Made by a program: the position numbers and the translations under genes. Below are positions 1 through 5,374 of a DNA stretch of 8,420 nt, piece by piece (positions within the stretch are counted from its first letter, which is position 1; each line of letters begins with the position of its first letter). The stretch is taken from contig JAEWIL010000232.1 of the NCBI GenBank assembly GCA_023387085.1, forward strand, positions 1 to 8,420, written 5' to 3'. The DNA is from Pseudomonadota bacterium (GTDB lineage: Bacteria > Pseudomonadota > Alphaproteobacteria > Sphingomonadales > Sphingomonadaceae). The notes below the pieces were generated by a model. That model searched no databases. It was not told where the DNA came from and was given only the letters and a program-made list of their open reading frames with translations.

Positions 1-23
1 TCGGAGATGTGTATTCGAGACAG
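1..23 (+). other. Residual Nextera/Tn5 sequencing adapter at contig edge (artefact)
   Basis: Bases 5-23 read AGATGTGTATTCGAGACAG. The synthetic Tn5 mosaic end used in Nextera libraries is AGATGTGTATAAGAGACAG, so 17 of 19 positions match, with both mismatches together at 15-16. The four bases before it, TCGG, equal the bases that precede the mosaic end in the Nextera read-2 adapter, giving 21 of 23 overall. The match sits exactly at the window end and points inward, as an untrimmed adapter would. It also falls where the glyoxalase reading frame stops looking like its family. Natural IS50 ends differ from the mosaic end, so a real Tn5 insertion is less likely. Genuine genomic sequence probably begins at 24. 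Confidence 0.85.
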
Positions 24-451
24 GTATTGGGCATGCTGGCCCAAGGCTCCTTCGGCTCCAGCCGCTCGCCCGCCTGCAGGAACTCGATCGAGATGTTGTC
101 GGGGCTGCGGACGAAGGCCATGTGGCCGTCGCGCGGGGGGCGGTTGATCGTGACGCCCGCGTCCATCAGCCGCTGGCAGGTCTCGTAGATATCATCGACG
201 CGATAGGCGAGGTGACCGAAATTGCGGCCGCCGCCATAGGTTTCGGGCGGACTGCCGTCTTCGGGCGGCCAGTTATAGGTCAACTCGACCTCGGCAACGC
301 CCGCTTGCCCGGGCGGCGCGAGGAAGATCAGGGTGAAGCGCCCCTGTTCGCTGTCGAAGCGGCGGACCTCTTCCAGCCCGATCAGCTTGAAGAAATCGAT
401 GGTGGCGTCAGGATCCGAAACGCGGATCATCGTGTGCAGATATTTGGTCAT
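1..451 (-). CDS. gloA: Lactoylglutathione lyase (glyoxalase I), 3' end lost at window edge
   Basis: This gene encodes a VOC-fold glyoxalase I, which isomerises the methylglyoxal-glutathione hemithioacetal to S-lactoylglutathione in the cytoplasm. It starts MTKYLHTMIRV at an ATG (449-451) with a weak GTGGGTGG just upstream. The four expected metal ligands are visible: H6 (LHTMIRV), E56 (VELTYNW), H80 (NFGHLAY) and E123 (ISIEFLQ). It has the paired beta-alpha-beta-beta-beta layout and a length of about 145 residues, normal for the bacterial family. The reading stays family-like up to MPNT (residues 140-143). After that it runs into the adapter-like bases 1-23 and reads CLEYTSP with no stop. From memory, relatives end only a few residues after this point, so the true protein is almost complete and the last seven residues are artefactual. 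It is the last visible gene of a minus-strand run, 9 bases after the thioesterase stop. Being short of the E. coli ligand spacing by little, I am confident of the family; the metal (Ni or Zn) cannot be told. Confidence 0.9.
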   Translation of the reverse strand, partial: MTKYLHTMIRVSDPDATIDFFKLIGLEEVRRFDSEQGRFTLIFLAPPGQAGVAEVELTYNWPPEDGSPPETYGGGRNFGHLAYRVDDIYETCQRLMDAGVTINRPPRDGHMAFVRSPDNISIEFLQAGERLEPKEPWASMPNTCLEYTSP

Positions 452-460
452 CCACCCACA

Positions 461-898
461 TTAGGCGCGAAGCGCGCGACCTTCAAACGCTTCGAACAGG
501 AATAGGAATTCGTCCGGCACGGGCGCGGGCGCGCCCTGCGCTTCGGCGACATGGACGTTGACCAGCCGCCCGGCGGCGCGAAGATCGTCGCGTCCCGCGC
601 CGTGCAGCTCGAACAGGAAGATCACCGAACTGCGGCCGACGCGATCGGCGCGGACACAGATGTCGATCTCTTCGTCGAGCAGGATCGGCACCTTGTAATC
701 GACTTCGGCGCGCGCGACGTGAAATTCGGGGCTGTCGTTCGCGGGCCAGCGGTCATAGACGCCCGCCGTGCGCCAATATTCGGTGATGCCGATGTCGAAA
801 TATTCGAGGTAGCGGCTGTTGAACACTACCGCCTGCGCGTCGATCTCGGCATAGCGGACACGCTTTTTCACATGGAATTTGAAGTCGCTGCGGGCCAT
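461..898 (-). CDS. Acyl-CoA thioesterase, 4-hydroxybenzoyl-CoA thioesterase/YbgC-like hotdog family
   Basis: This 145-residue single hotdog-domain protein probably hydrolyses a small acyl-CoA or aryl-CoA thioester in the cytoplasm. The N-terminal segment RVRYAEIDAQAVVFNSRYL (residues 13-31) is the signature of the 4HBT/YbgC group. D20 is in the position of the catalytic aspartate, and a long hydrophobic helix follows (EYFDIGITEYW). The later stretch VDYKVPILLDEEIDICVRA is the central beta-strand pair of the fold. The substrate cannot be told from sequence; family members act on 4-hydroxybenzoyl-CoA, short-chain acyl-CoAs or acyl-ACP. The ATG at 896-898 has a good Shine-Dalgarno GAGGA five bases upstream, which overlaps the TAG stop of the preceding hydrolase. 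This suggests coupled translation. The gene lies 9 bases before gloA and is probably transcribed with it. Confidence 0.85.
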   Translation of the reverse strand: MARSDFKFHVKKRVRYAEIDAQAVVFNSRYLEYFDIGITEYWRTAGVYDRWPANDSPEFHVARAEVDYKVPILLDEEIDICVRADRVGRSSVIFLFELHGAGRDDLRAAGRLVNVHVAEAQGAPAPVPDEFLFLFEAFEGRALRA

Positions 899-903
899 AT
901 TTG

Positions 904-909
904 TCCTCT
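904..909 (-). promoter_or_regulatory. Ribosome binding site of the thioesterase gene, overlapping the upstream stop codon
   Basis: On the minus strand AGAGGA lies five bases before the thioesterase ATG. Its first bases belong to the TAG stop (908-910) of the alpha/beta-hydrolase gene. This fixes the thioesterase start and implies that the two genes share one mRNA. Confidence 0.7.
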
Positions 910-1672
910 AGTCCTGGGTCGCGAGGCGCGCGACCGTGTCGATCAACAGCGCAATGTCGGTATCGCGCGACAGCCGGTGGTCGCCGCCTTTTACGAGCGT
1001 GACCTGCACATCGTCGCTCGCCAGCGCGGCCGACAGCCGCAGGCTGATCTCGGGCGGCACGTTGCCGTCTTCCTGTCCGTGCAGCAGGCGAACCGGGCAG
1101 GCGAGGGGTATTTCGGCGTCGAGCAACCGGTTGGCTTCGCCCGACTGCCAGAAACGGCGCGTCGTCATATAGGGCTGGTCGCTGTAGGGCGTCTCTTCGA
1201 GCAGCGCGCCCTCGGCGAGGATGATCGCCTTTTCGGCGTCGCTGAAGCCCCAGTCGGTGAAATCGGGCGCCGCCGCGATGCCGACGAGCCCCGCGACCCG
1301 TGCGGGGCCGTCGCGCTGGACGAGTGCGAGCGCGGTGAGCAGCATCAACCAGCCGCCCATTGACGATCCGACGATCAACACCGGCCCGGCGGCCGTCGCG
1401 TCGATCAGGTCGAGCACATCGCCGCGCCAGTCGAGCAGGGTCTGATCGGCGAACGACCCGTCCGACAAGCCGCAGCCCGTATAATCGAGCAGCAGGCAGG
1501 CATGACCCTCGGCCGCTGCCCAGTCCATCAATGCGGTGGCTTTGCCGCCCGCCATGTCCGACATATAGCCCGGCAGAAAGACAATCGTCGGACCGATCCC
1601 CTCGCTGTGGCGATAGGCGAGGCGCGGGCGGCCGGAGCGCTCGAGAAAATCGGGTGGGGCGGGCGCGATCAC
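908..1672 (-). CDS. Alpha/beta hydrolase, ABHD10-like serine (thio)esterase
   Basis: This 254-residue soluble alpha/beta hydrolase has no signal peptide. The nucleophile elbow is VGSSMGG, with S104 as nucleophile. The likely acid is D202 in LLHGQEDGNVP, and the base is H232 in KGGDHRLS, completing the triad in the usual order. The oxyanion-hole loop is FLPGYMSDMAG (residues 32-42). The combination of that loop with LLDYTGCGLSDG (61-72) and the GSSMGGW elbow resembles the ABHD10 group, whose mammalian member is a mitochondrial esterase/S-depalmitoylase. Substrate assignment is inference only; a carboxylesterase role is equally possible. The start is a GTG at 1670-1672, 4 bases after the DUF6356 stop, with no strong Shine-Dalgarno; no in-frame ATG lies upstream of the conserved fold. 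It is the second gene of the minus-strand run and its stop overlaps the thioesterase ribosome binding site. Confidence 0.85.
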   Translation of the reverse strand: MIAPAPPDFLERSGRPRLAYRHSEGIGPTIVFLPGYMSDMAGGKATALMDWAAAEGHACLLLDYTGCGLSDGSFADQTLLDWRGDVLDLIDATAAGPVLIVGSSMGGWLMLLTALALVQRDGPARVAGLVGIAAAPDFTDWGFSDAEKAIILAEGALLEETPYSDQPYMTTRRFWQSGEANRLLDAEIPLACPVRLLHGQEDGNVPPEISLRLSAALASDDVQVTLVKGGDHRLSRDTDIALLIDTVARLATQD

Positions 1673-1676
1673 CGGG

Positions 1677-1931
1677 TCAGATGACCCAGTCGACCGTATT
1701 CATCTGCATCGCGGCCTGTCCCTTGGCGGCGCGCTGTTCGACCATGATCCGGTTCAGCCGGCGGATCGTGTCGCTGCCCGTGGTGATGCACCAGCCGGGG
1801 ACGACGGCGTGAACCAGTGCGCAGACCCCACCATAGATCATCGTCACCCCGAATTTCGACGCGACGCCGAAATGCTCGATGTAATTTTCATCGACGCTCT
1901 TCGGATGGTCGACGAACAGGCGCTTGAACAT
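1677..1931 (-). CDS. DUF6356-like small membrane protein of unknown function
   Basis: This 84-residue protein has no assigned biochemical role. It opens MFKRLFVDHPKSVDENYIEHF, a basic/aromatic amphipathic start followed by a conserved-looking YxEHF element. One likely membrane segment follows at about residues 27-48 (FGVTMIYGGVCALVHAVVPGW). The C-terminal half (residues 50-75) is a charged helix containing GSDTIRRLNRIMVEQR. This pattern, with the TGS-TI-RL element after the hydrophobic segment, matches my memory of the DUF6356 family, common in Alphaproteobacteria. The ATG at 1929-1931 is set by a strong Shine-Dalgarno. It is the first gene of the minus-strand run; its stop lies 4 bases before the hydrolase GTG, so the two are almost certainly co-translated. 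Family assignment is from memory of the pattern and function is unknown. Confidence 0.75.
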   Translation of the reverse strand: MFKRLFVDHPKSVDENYIEHFGVASKFGVTMIYGGVCALVHAVVPGWCITTGSDTIRRLNRIMVEQRAAKGQAAMQMNTVDWVI

Positions 1932-1939
1932 CAGGGTGG

Positions 1940-1946
1940 CTCCTTT
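1940..1946 (-). promoter_or_regulatory. Strong ribosome binding site for the DUF6356-like gene
   Basis: On the minus strand AAAGGAG lies eight bases before the ATG at 1931. It is the best Shine-Dalgarno match in the left half of the window. It supports this start and suggests the DUF6356-like gene leads the operon. Confidence 0.75.
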
Positions 1947-1972
1947 CCGGCTGCCGCCGCCCTAGCGGGAGA

Positions 1973-1991
1973 GCCCTTCCCCCGCAAGGGC
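1973..1991. other. Short stem-loop between the MerC and DUF6356 genes
   Basis: GCCCTT (1973-1978) and AAGGGC (1986-1991) are exact reverse complements around a 7-base loop. The element lies in the 89-bp gap downstream of the MerC stop. Neither strand has a T-run after it, so it is not a classical intrinsic terminator. It could weakly separate the MerC gene from the operon below, or be chance in GC-rich DNA. No clear promoter for the downstream operon is visible in this gap. Confidence 0.3.
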
Positions 1992-2020
1992 GGTGCGCGA
2001 AGGCAATTCCGGGTAGGCGC

Positions 2021-2440
2021 TCACGTCCCTTGGCAATGCCGCCACCGCCAGTTCACGAGATGGGCGGCGGCGAGCGTCAGCGCGCCGGCGGAGGTGAGCC
2101 ACCGGTCGGCCGCATCGCGGTCGCTGACGGCAAGCCAGCCCGCATGGCCGGCAAGGCCCGCGGCGAGCAGCGCGAGTCCGGCCACCGCCATCAGGAAGGG
2201 TGCGACACGGCGGTGGCTTCGCCAGCCGTCGCGCATGGCGATTGCCGCCGCCGGCAGGGCAAGCAGCAGGATCGCCGCATGAAGTCCTTCGGGCAGCGCG
2301 ATCCAGTGACTCAGCGCCGGCGCGAGCAAGAGCAGCAAGGGCAGTGCAAGGCAGTGAACGAGGCACGTCAGCGACAGTCCCACCCCCATCAGATCCGCAA
2401 CGCTCGAACGGCGGCGCAAGCGGGGCGTGGGGAGGCACAT
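2021..2440 (-). CDS. MerC-domain inner-membrane protein
   Basis: This small membrane protein of the MerC domain family is 139 residues from the chosen start. Four hydrophobic segments are visible at about residues 14-40, 49-70, 78-99 and 113-130. The first contains the cysteine/histidine pair TCLVHC (C26, H29, C30), and the protein ends in a basic NWRWRHC tail with another His-Cys. In mercury-resistance operons MerC carries Hg(II) inward, but no mer genes are present here. Chromosomal MerC-domain proteins of sphingomonads are probably involved in handling another metal, possibly zinc; this is inference. I prefer the ATG at 2438-2440 because GAAAGAA lies upstream of it. An in-frame ATG at 2468-2470 adds ten arginine-rich residues but abuts the operator-like dyad and leaves no room for a ribosome binding site. 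The gene is divergent from thrS and the dyad at 2477-2495 lies 36 bases upstream. Confidence 0.82.
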   Translation of the reverse strand: MCLPTPRLRRRSSVADLMGVGLSLTCLVHCLALPLLLLLAPALSHWIALPEGLHAAILLLALPAAAIAMRDGWRSHRRVAPFLMAVAGLALLAAGLAGHAGWLAVSDRDAADRWLTSAGALTLAAAHLVNWRWRHCQGT

Positions 2441-2476
2441 GATGGTTCTTTCGCGGGGGCGGTGTGGCATTCAGAT

Positions 2477-2495
2477 AATGATACAATGTATCATT
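2477..2495. promoter_or_regulatory. Perfect inverted repeat resembling a Fur/Zur-family operator
   Basis: AATGATAC-AAT-GTATCATT is an exact 8-bp inverted repeat around a 3-base centre. It is a conspicuous AT-rich island in GC-rich DNA. Its flanking start GATAATGATA equals one half of the classical E. coli Fur box. The dyad also matches the gammaproteobacterial Zur-type consensus (AATGTTATA-N-TATAACATT) at 14 of 18 defined positions. It is 36 bases upstream of the preferred MerC start and 114 bases upstream of thrS, so it most likely overlaps the MerC promoter. On the minus strand TTGCAA (2494-2499) is a possible -35, but no convincing -10 can be fixed. The binding protein (Zur, Fur or another dyad-binding repressor) is inferred and not identified. 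Confidence 0.6.
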
Positions 2496-2558
2496 GCAAC
2501 CCTGATTGCGAATCCGCCCCTTGCCGCCCATATCGCATGCTGGCAAAGGGGCGCAGTT

Positions 2559-2578
2559 TTGGCGCGCTTTCGCGCCAA
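2559..2578 (+). promoter_or_regulatory. Perfect stem-loop in the presumed thrS leader
   Basis: TTGGCGCG (2559-2566) and CGCGCCAA (2571-2578) are exact reverse complements around a CTTT tetraloop. The hairpin ends 31 bases before the thrS ATG and is not followed by a T-run on either strand, so it is not a standard terminator. A weaker pair, TTGCC (2521-2525) with GGCAA (2542-2546), could form a second hairpin just upstream. E. coli thrS is translationally autoregulated by leader structures that mimic tRNA-Thr; whether this element has a similar role is speculation. I see no anticodon-like loop in it. Confidence 0.45.
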
Positions 2579-2591
2579 TTACCCACCCGCC

Positions 2592-2598
2592 AGAAAGG
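2592..2598 (+). promoter_or_regulatory. Ribosome binding site of thrS
   Basis: AGAAAGG lies 11 bases before the ATG at 2610, slightly far but usable. It favours this start over the in-frame ATG at 2619, for which the gap would be 20 bases. Confidence 0.55.
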
Positions 2599-2609
2599 CC
2601 GATTTTTCG

Positions 2610-4616
2610 ATGTCCCAGATGATCCGCGTCACCCTTCCCGATGGCTCTGCCCGTGAAGTCGCGCGCGGGACTACCCCGGCCCAGATCGCGGCCGATATCG
2701 GACCCGGCCTCGCGAAGGCGGCGCTCGCGGCGAAGATCGACGGCGAGCTGCGCGACATCATGCGGCCGCTGGAGGAAGACACGAACCTCGCGCTGGTGAC
2801 GAGCCGCGACGAGGCCGATGCGCTCGAACTCGTCCGCCACGATTATGCGCACGTGCTCGCCGAGGCCGTGCAAAACCTGTTTCCGGGCACGCAGATCACC
2901 TTCGGCCCGTCGACGGGCGACGGCTTCTATTACGACTTCGCGCCGACCGCCGAGCATGGCCCGTTCCGCGACGAGGAACTGCCGCTGATCGAGGAAGAGA
3001 TGCGCAGGATCATCGCCGCCGACCTTCCCCTGACGCGCGAAGTGTGGGAGCGCGACACGCTTATTGCCAAGTGGCAGGCCGAGGGCGAGACCTTCAAGGC
3101 CGAATGGGCGGCCGAACTGCCGCAGGGCGAGGAACTGACCGTCTATCGCAGCGGCGACGGCTGGATGGACATGTGCCGCGGTCCGCATCTTGCGTCGACC
3201 GGCAAGCTCGACCCCGCCGCGTTCAAGCTGACGCGCGTGTCGGGCGCCTATTGGCGCGGCGACCAGAAGAATGCGCAATTGAGCCGCATCTACGGCACCG
3301 GCTGGCTCAACAGGAAGCAGCTCGCCGAGCATCTTGTCCGGCTGGAGGAGGCCGCGAAGCGCGACCATCGCAAGATCGGCCGCGAGATGGACCTGTTCCA
3401 CTTGCAGGAAGAGGCGCATGGCAGCGTCTTCTGGCACCCCAAGGGCTATCGCATCTACCGCGAGCTCGAGGCCTATATGCGCCGCGCGATCGACGGCGCC
3501 GCCTATCAGGAGGTCAAGACCCCGCAGGTGATGGATGCCAAGCAGTGGGAACAGTCGGGCCACTGGGGCAAATATCGCGAGAATATGTTCGTCATCCCCG
3601 ACGAAGTGCCGAACATCGAGGACGAAGGTCCGCTGGTCTCCGAGGCCGCCGACTGGATGGCGCTCAAGCCGATGAACTGCCCCGCGCACGTCCTGATCTT
3701 CCGCCAGGGCATGAAGAGCTACCGCGACCTGCCGCTGCGCATGGCCGAAATGGGCTGTTGCCACCGCAACGAACCGCACGGCGCGCTGCACGGCATCATG
3801 CGCGTGCGCCAGTTCACGCAGGACGACGGCCATATCTTCTGCCGCGAGGACCAGATCGTCGAGGAAGTACGGTCTTTCTGCGAACTGCTCGACCGCGTCT
3901 ACAAGCAGCTCGGCTTCGAAAAATATGCGGTCAAGCTCGCGCTGCGCCCCGAAAAGCGCTTTGGCACCGAAGAGATGTGGGACAAGGCCGAGGCCGAACT
4001 GCGCGAAGCCGTCGTCCGCGCGGGCATGGCGACCGAGGACTATGGCTGGGAAGAATTGCCGGGCGAGGGCGCCTTCTATGCCCCCAAGCTCGAATTCCAC
4101 CTGACCGACGCGATCGGCCGTACCTGGCAGTGCGGAACGATCCAGTCCGACCGCGTGCTGCCCGAGCGGCTCGACGCCGCCTATGTCGGCGAGGATGGCG
4201 AAAAGCATCGCCCGGTGATGCTCCACCGCGCGATCCTCGGCACCTATGAACGCTTCATCGGCATATTGATCGAGCATTTCGCCGGCCGCTTCCCGACGTG
4301 GCTCGCGCCGGTGCAGGCGGTGGTCGCGACGATCGTGTCCGACGCCGACGATTATGCGAGGGATGCAGTGGCGCAGCTGACCGCGGCGGGCATCCGCGTC
4401 GAAAGCGATCTTCGCAACGAGAAGATCAATTACAAGGTGCGCGAGCACAGCCTTCAGAAAGTCCCCTATCTGCTTGTGGTCGGCAAGCGCGAGGCCGACG
4501 AAGGCACCGTCGCGATCCGCACGCTGGGTCAGGATGGCCAGCGCATCATGCCGCTCGCCGAAGCGATAGCGATGCTCAAGGGCGAGGCGACTCCGCCGGA
4601 TCTGCGCGCCGTGTGA
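2610..4616 (+). CDS. thrS: Threonyl-tRNA synthetase
   Basis: This class II aminoacyl-tRNA synthetase charges tRNA-Thr with threonine using ATP in the cytoplasm. It is 668 residues long, a normal bacterial length. Domains in order: TGS domain (about 4-65, MIRVTLPDGSAREVARGTT); editing domain (about 70-230) with RHDYAH giving H77 and H81, and MCRGPH giving C189 and H193; catalytic core (about 265-560) with motif-1 and motif-2 regions and the zinc ligands C357 (MNCPAH), H408 (QDDGHIFC) and H539 (VMLHRAILG); and a C-terminal anticodon-binding domain (about 565-655, LRNEKINYKVREHSLQKVP). All editing and zinc residues are present, so the enzyme should be active and able to clear seryl-tRNA. In many bacteria thrS is followed by infC; here a TSUP permease gene overlaps its stop instead. 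The frame is open upstream to 2427, but conservation starts at 2610. Confidence 0.97.
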   Translation: MSQMIRVTLPDGSAREVARGTTPAQIAADIGPGLAKAALAAKIDGELRDIMRPLEEDTNLALVTSRDEADALELVRHDYAHVLAEAVQNLFPGTQITFGPSTGDGFYYDFAPTAEHGPFRDEELPLIEEEMRRIIAADLPLTREVWERDTLIAKWQAEGETFKAEWAAELPQGEELTVYRSGDGWMDMCRGPHLASTGKLDPAAFKLTRVSGAYWRGDQKNAQLSRIYGTGWLNRKQLAEHLVRLEEAAKRDHRKIGREMDLFHLQEEAHGSVFWHPKGYRIYRELEAYMRRAIDGAAYQEVKTPQVMDAKQWEQSGHWGKYRENMFVIPDEVPNIEDEGPLVSEAADWMALKPMNCPAHVLIFRQGMKSYRDLPLRMAEMGCCHRNEPHGALHGIMRVRQFTQDDGHIFCREDQIVEEVRSFCELLDRVYKQLGFEKYAVKLALRPEKRFGTEEMWDKAEAELREAVVRAGMATEDYGWEELPGEGAFYAPKLEFHLTDAIGRTWQCGTIQSDRVLPERLDAAYVGEDGEKHRPVMLHRAILGTYERFIGILIEHFAGRFPTWLAPVQAVVATIVSDADDYARDAVAQLTAAGIRVESDLRNEKINYKVREHSLQKVPYLLVVGKREADEGTVAIRTLGQDGQRIMPLAEAIAMLKGEATPPDLRAV

Positions 4617-5374
4617 GCAACCTTTCACAACTCGTCGGCATTGCTCCGCTGACGCTGCTCGGCGCGGCGGCGATGACCTTTGGCGCGGCCTATGTGCGCG
4701 GGCTGACCGGGTTCGGCATGGCGATCATCCTCGTTCCGCTGCTCGGCCTCATCATCAGCCCCGGTGAGGCGGTGGTGCTCGGCATCCTGCTCCAGCTGCT
4801 GATCGGGCCGGTGGGTATACGCATCATCGTGGCCGACGCCGACCGGCCGACCGCGGTGCCGATCGCGCTGATCGCAATGGTCACGACGCCGCTCGGTATG
4901 GCCGTGCTGAATGCGACACCGTCGGACATTGCGCGGCTGCTGATCACGCTGGCGGCAGTGGGTGCGTTCGTCGCCGTGCTGCTGCCCAAGCATCCTGACG
5001 GGCACCGCCCCACGCGCGCCGCGGTGGCGGGAACGGGCTTTGCCTCGGGCATATTGACGGGTTTCGCGGCGATGCCGGGGCCGCCGGTGGTTCCCTTCTA
5101 TCTGCGCCGCTCGCTCGACCCGAAGGTCGCGCGGGCGTCGATGCTGCTGATCTTCTTCGGCACCGCGATCGCGGGAACGCTCGCCGCGCTGTGGGTCGGG
5201 ATCGCAACGTACAAGCTGTTCCTGATCGCGCTGATCCTGTTTCCGCCGATGTGGCTCGGCAACCTCGTCGGCGCGCGACATTTCGGGCGCGTCCCGCCGC
5301 ATGTGTGGCAGGCGATGGTCGCGGCTGTCCTCGGGATCGCCGCCGTCTCCGCGGTGGTGCGTATCCTGAACTAA
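4613..5374 (+). CDS. TSUP (TauE/SafE) family membrane permease
   Basis: This 253-residue inner-membrane protein belongs to the TauE/SafE (TSUP) family, whose members move sulfite, sulfoacetate, thiosulfate or related sulfur anions. It is hydrophobic throughout with about seven or eight membrane segments. It shows the typical two-repeat build: GLTGFGMAIILVPLLG at 30-45 in the first half, and ASGILTGFAAMPGPPVVPF near 145-163 in the second. The start is inferred as the GTG at 4613-4615, which overlaps the thrS TGA in a GTGA tetranucleotide. The next candidate, an ATG at 4673-4675, would remove part of the first membrane segment. No good Shine-Dalgarno is seen, so translation probably depends on ribosomes finishing thrS. 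The substrate cannot be told, and no sulfur-metabolism gene is nearby. The stop interlocks with the convergent permease stop. Confidence 0.88.
   Translation: MSNLSQLVGIAPLTLLGAAAMTFGAAYVRGLTGFGMAIILVPLLGLIISPGEAVVLGILLQLLIGPVGIRIIVADADRPTAVPIALIAMVTTPLGMAVLNATPSDIARLLITLAAVGAFVAVLLPKHPDGHRPTRAAVAGTGFASGILTGFAAMPGPPVVPFYLRRSLDPKVARASMLLIFFGTAIAGTLAALWVGIATYKLFLIALILFPPMWLGNLVGARHFGRVPPHVWQAMVAAVLGIAAVSAVVRILN

Noticed and set aside
1..23. Real Tn5/IS50 transposon end
   Set aside because: The match is to the synthetic mosaic end plus adapter-specific TCGG, which natural IS50 outside or inside ends do not have, and no transposon sequence follows.
551..1363. 270-codon plus-strand frame opposite the thioesterase and hydrolase genes
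   Set aside because: Both minus-strand genes show complete catalytic motifs and ribosome binding or coupling signals; the plus frame shows none.
1674..1687. Inverted repeat GGGTCA-GA-TGACCC at the DUF6356/hydrolase junction
   Set aside because: It has six-base arms inside an operon, overlapping the DUF6356 stop and coding bases, with no regulatory context. It is too short to separate from chance.
2021..2440. Mercury-resistance operon
   Set aside because: Only a MerC-domain protein is present; no merR, merT, merP or merA is nearby, so mercury transport should not be assumed.
3044..4249. 401-codon plus-strand frame inside thrS
   Set aside because: It is an out-of-frame, arginine-rich translation within thrS, with no ribosome binding site or family resemblance.
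1962..4628. Uninterrupted 888-codon minus-strand reading frame spanning thrS and the MerC gene
   Set aside because: It lies antisense to a fully motif-complete thrS and its composition (Ala, Arg, His and Asp rich, no recognisable domain) is what reversed GC-rich codons give. Long antisense frames are expected at this GC content.
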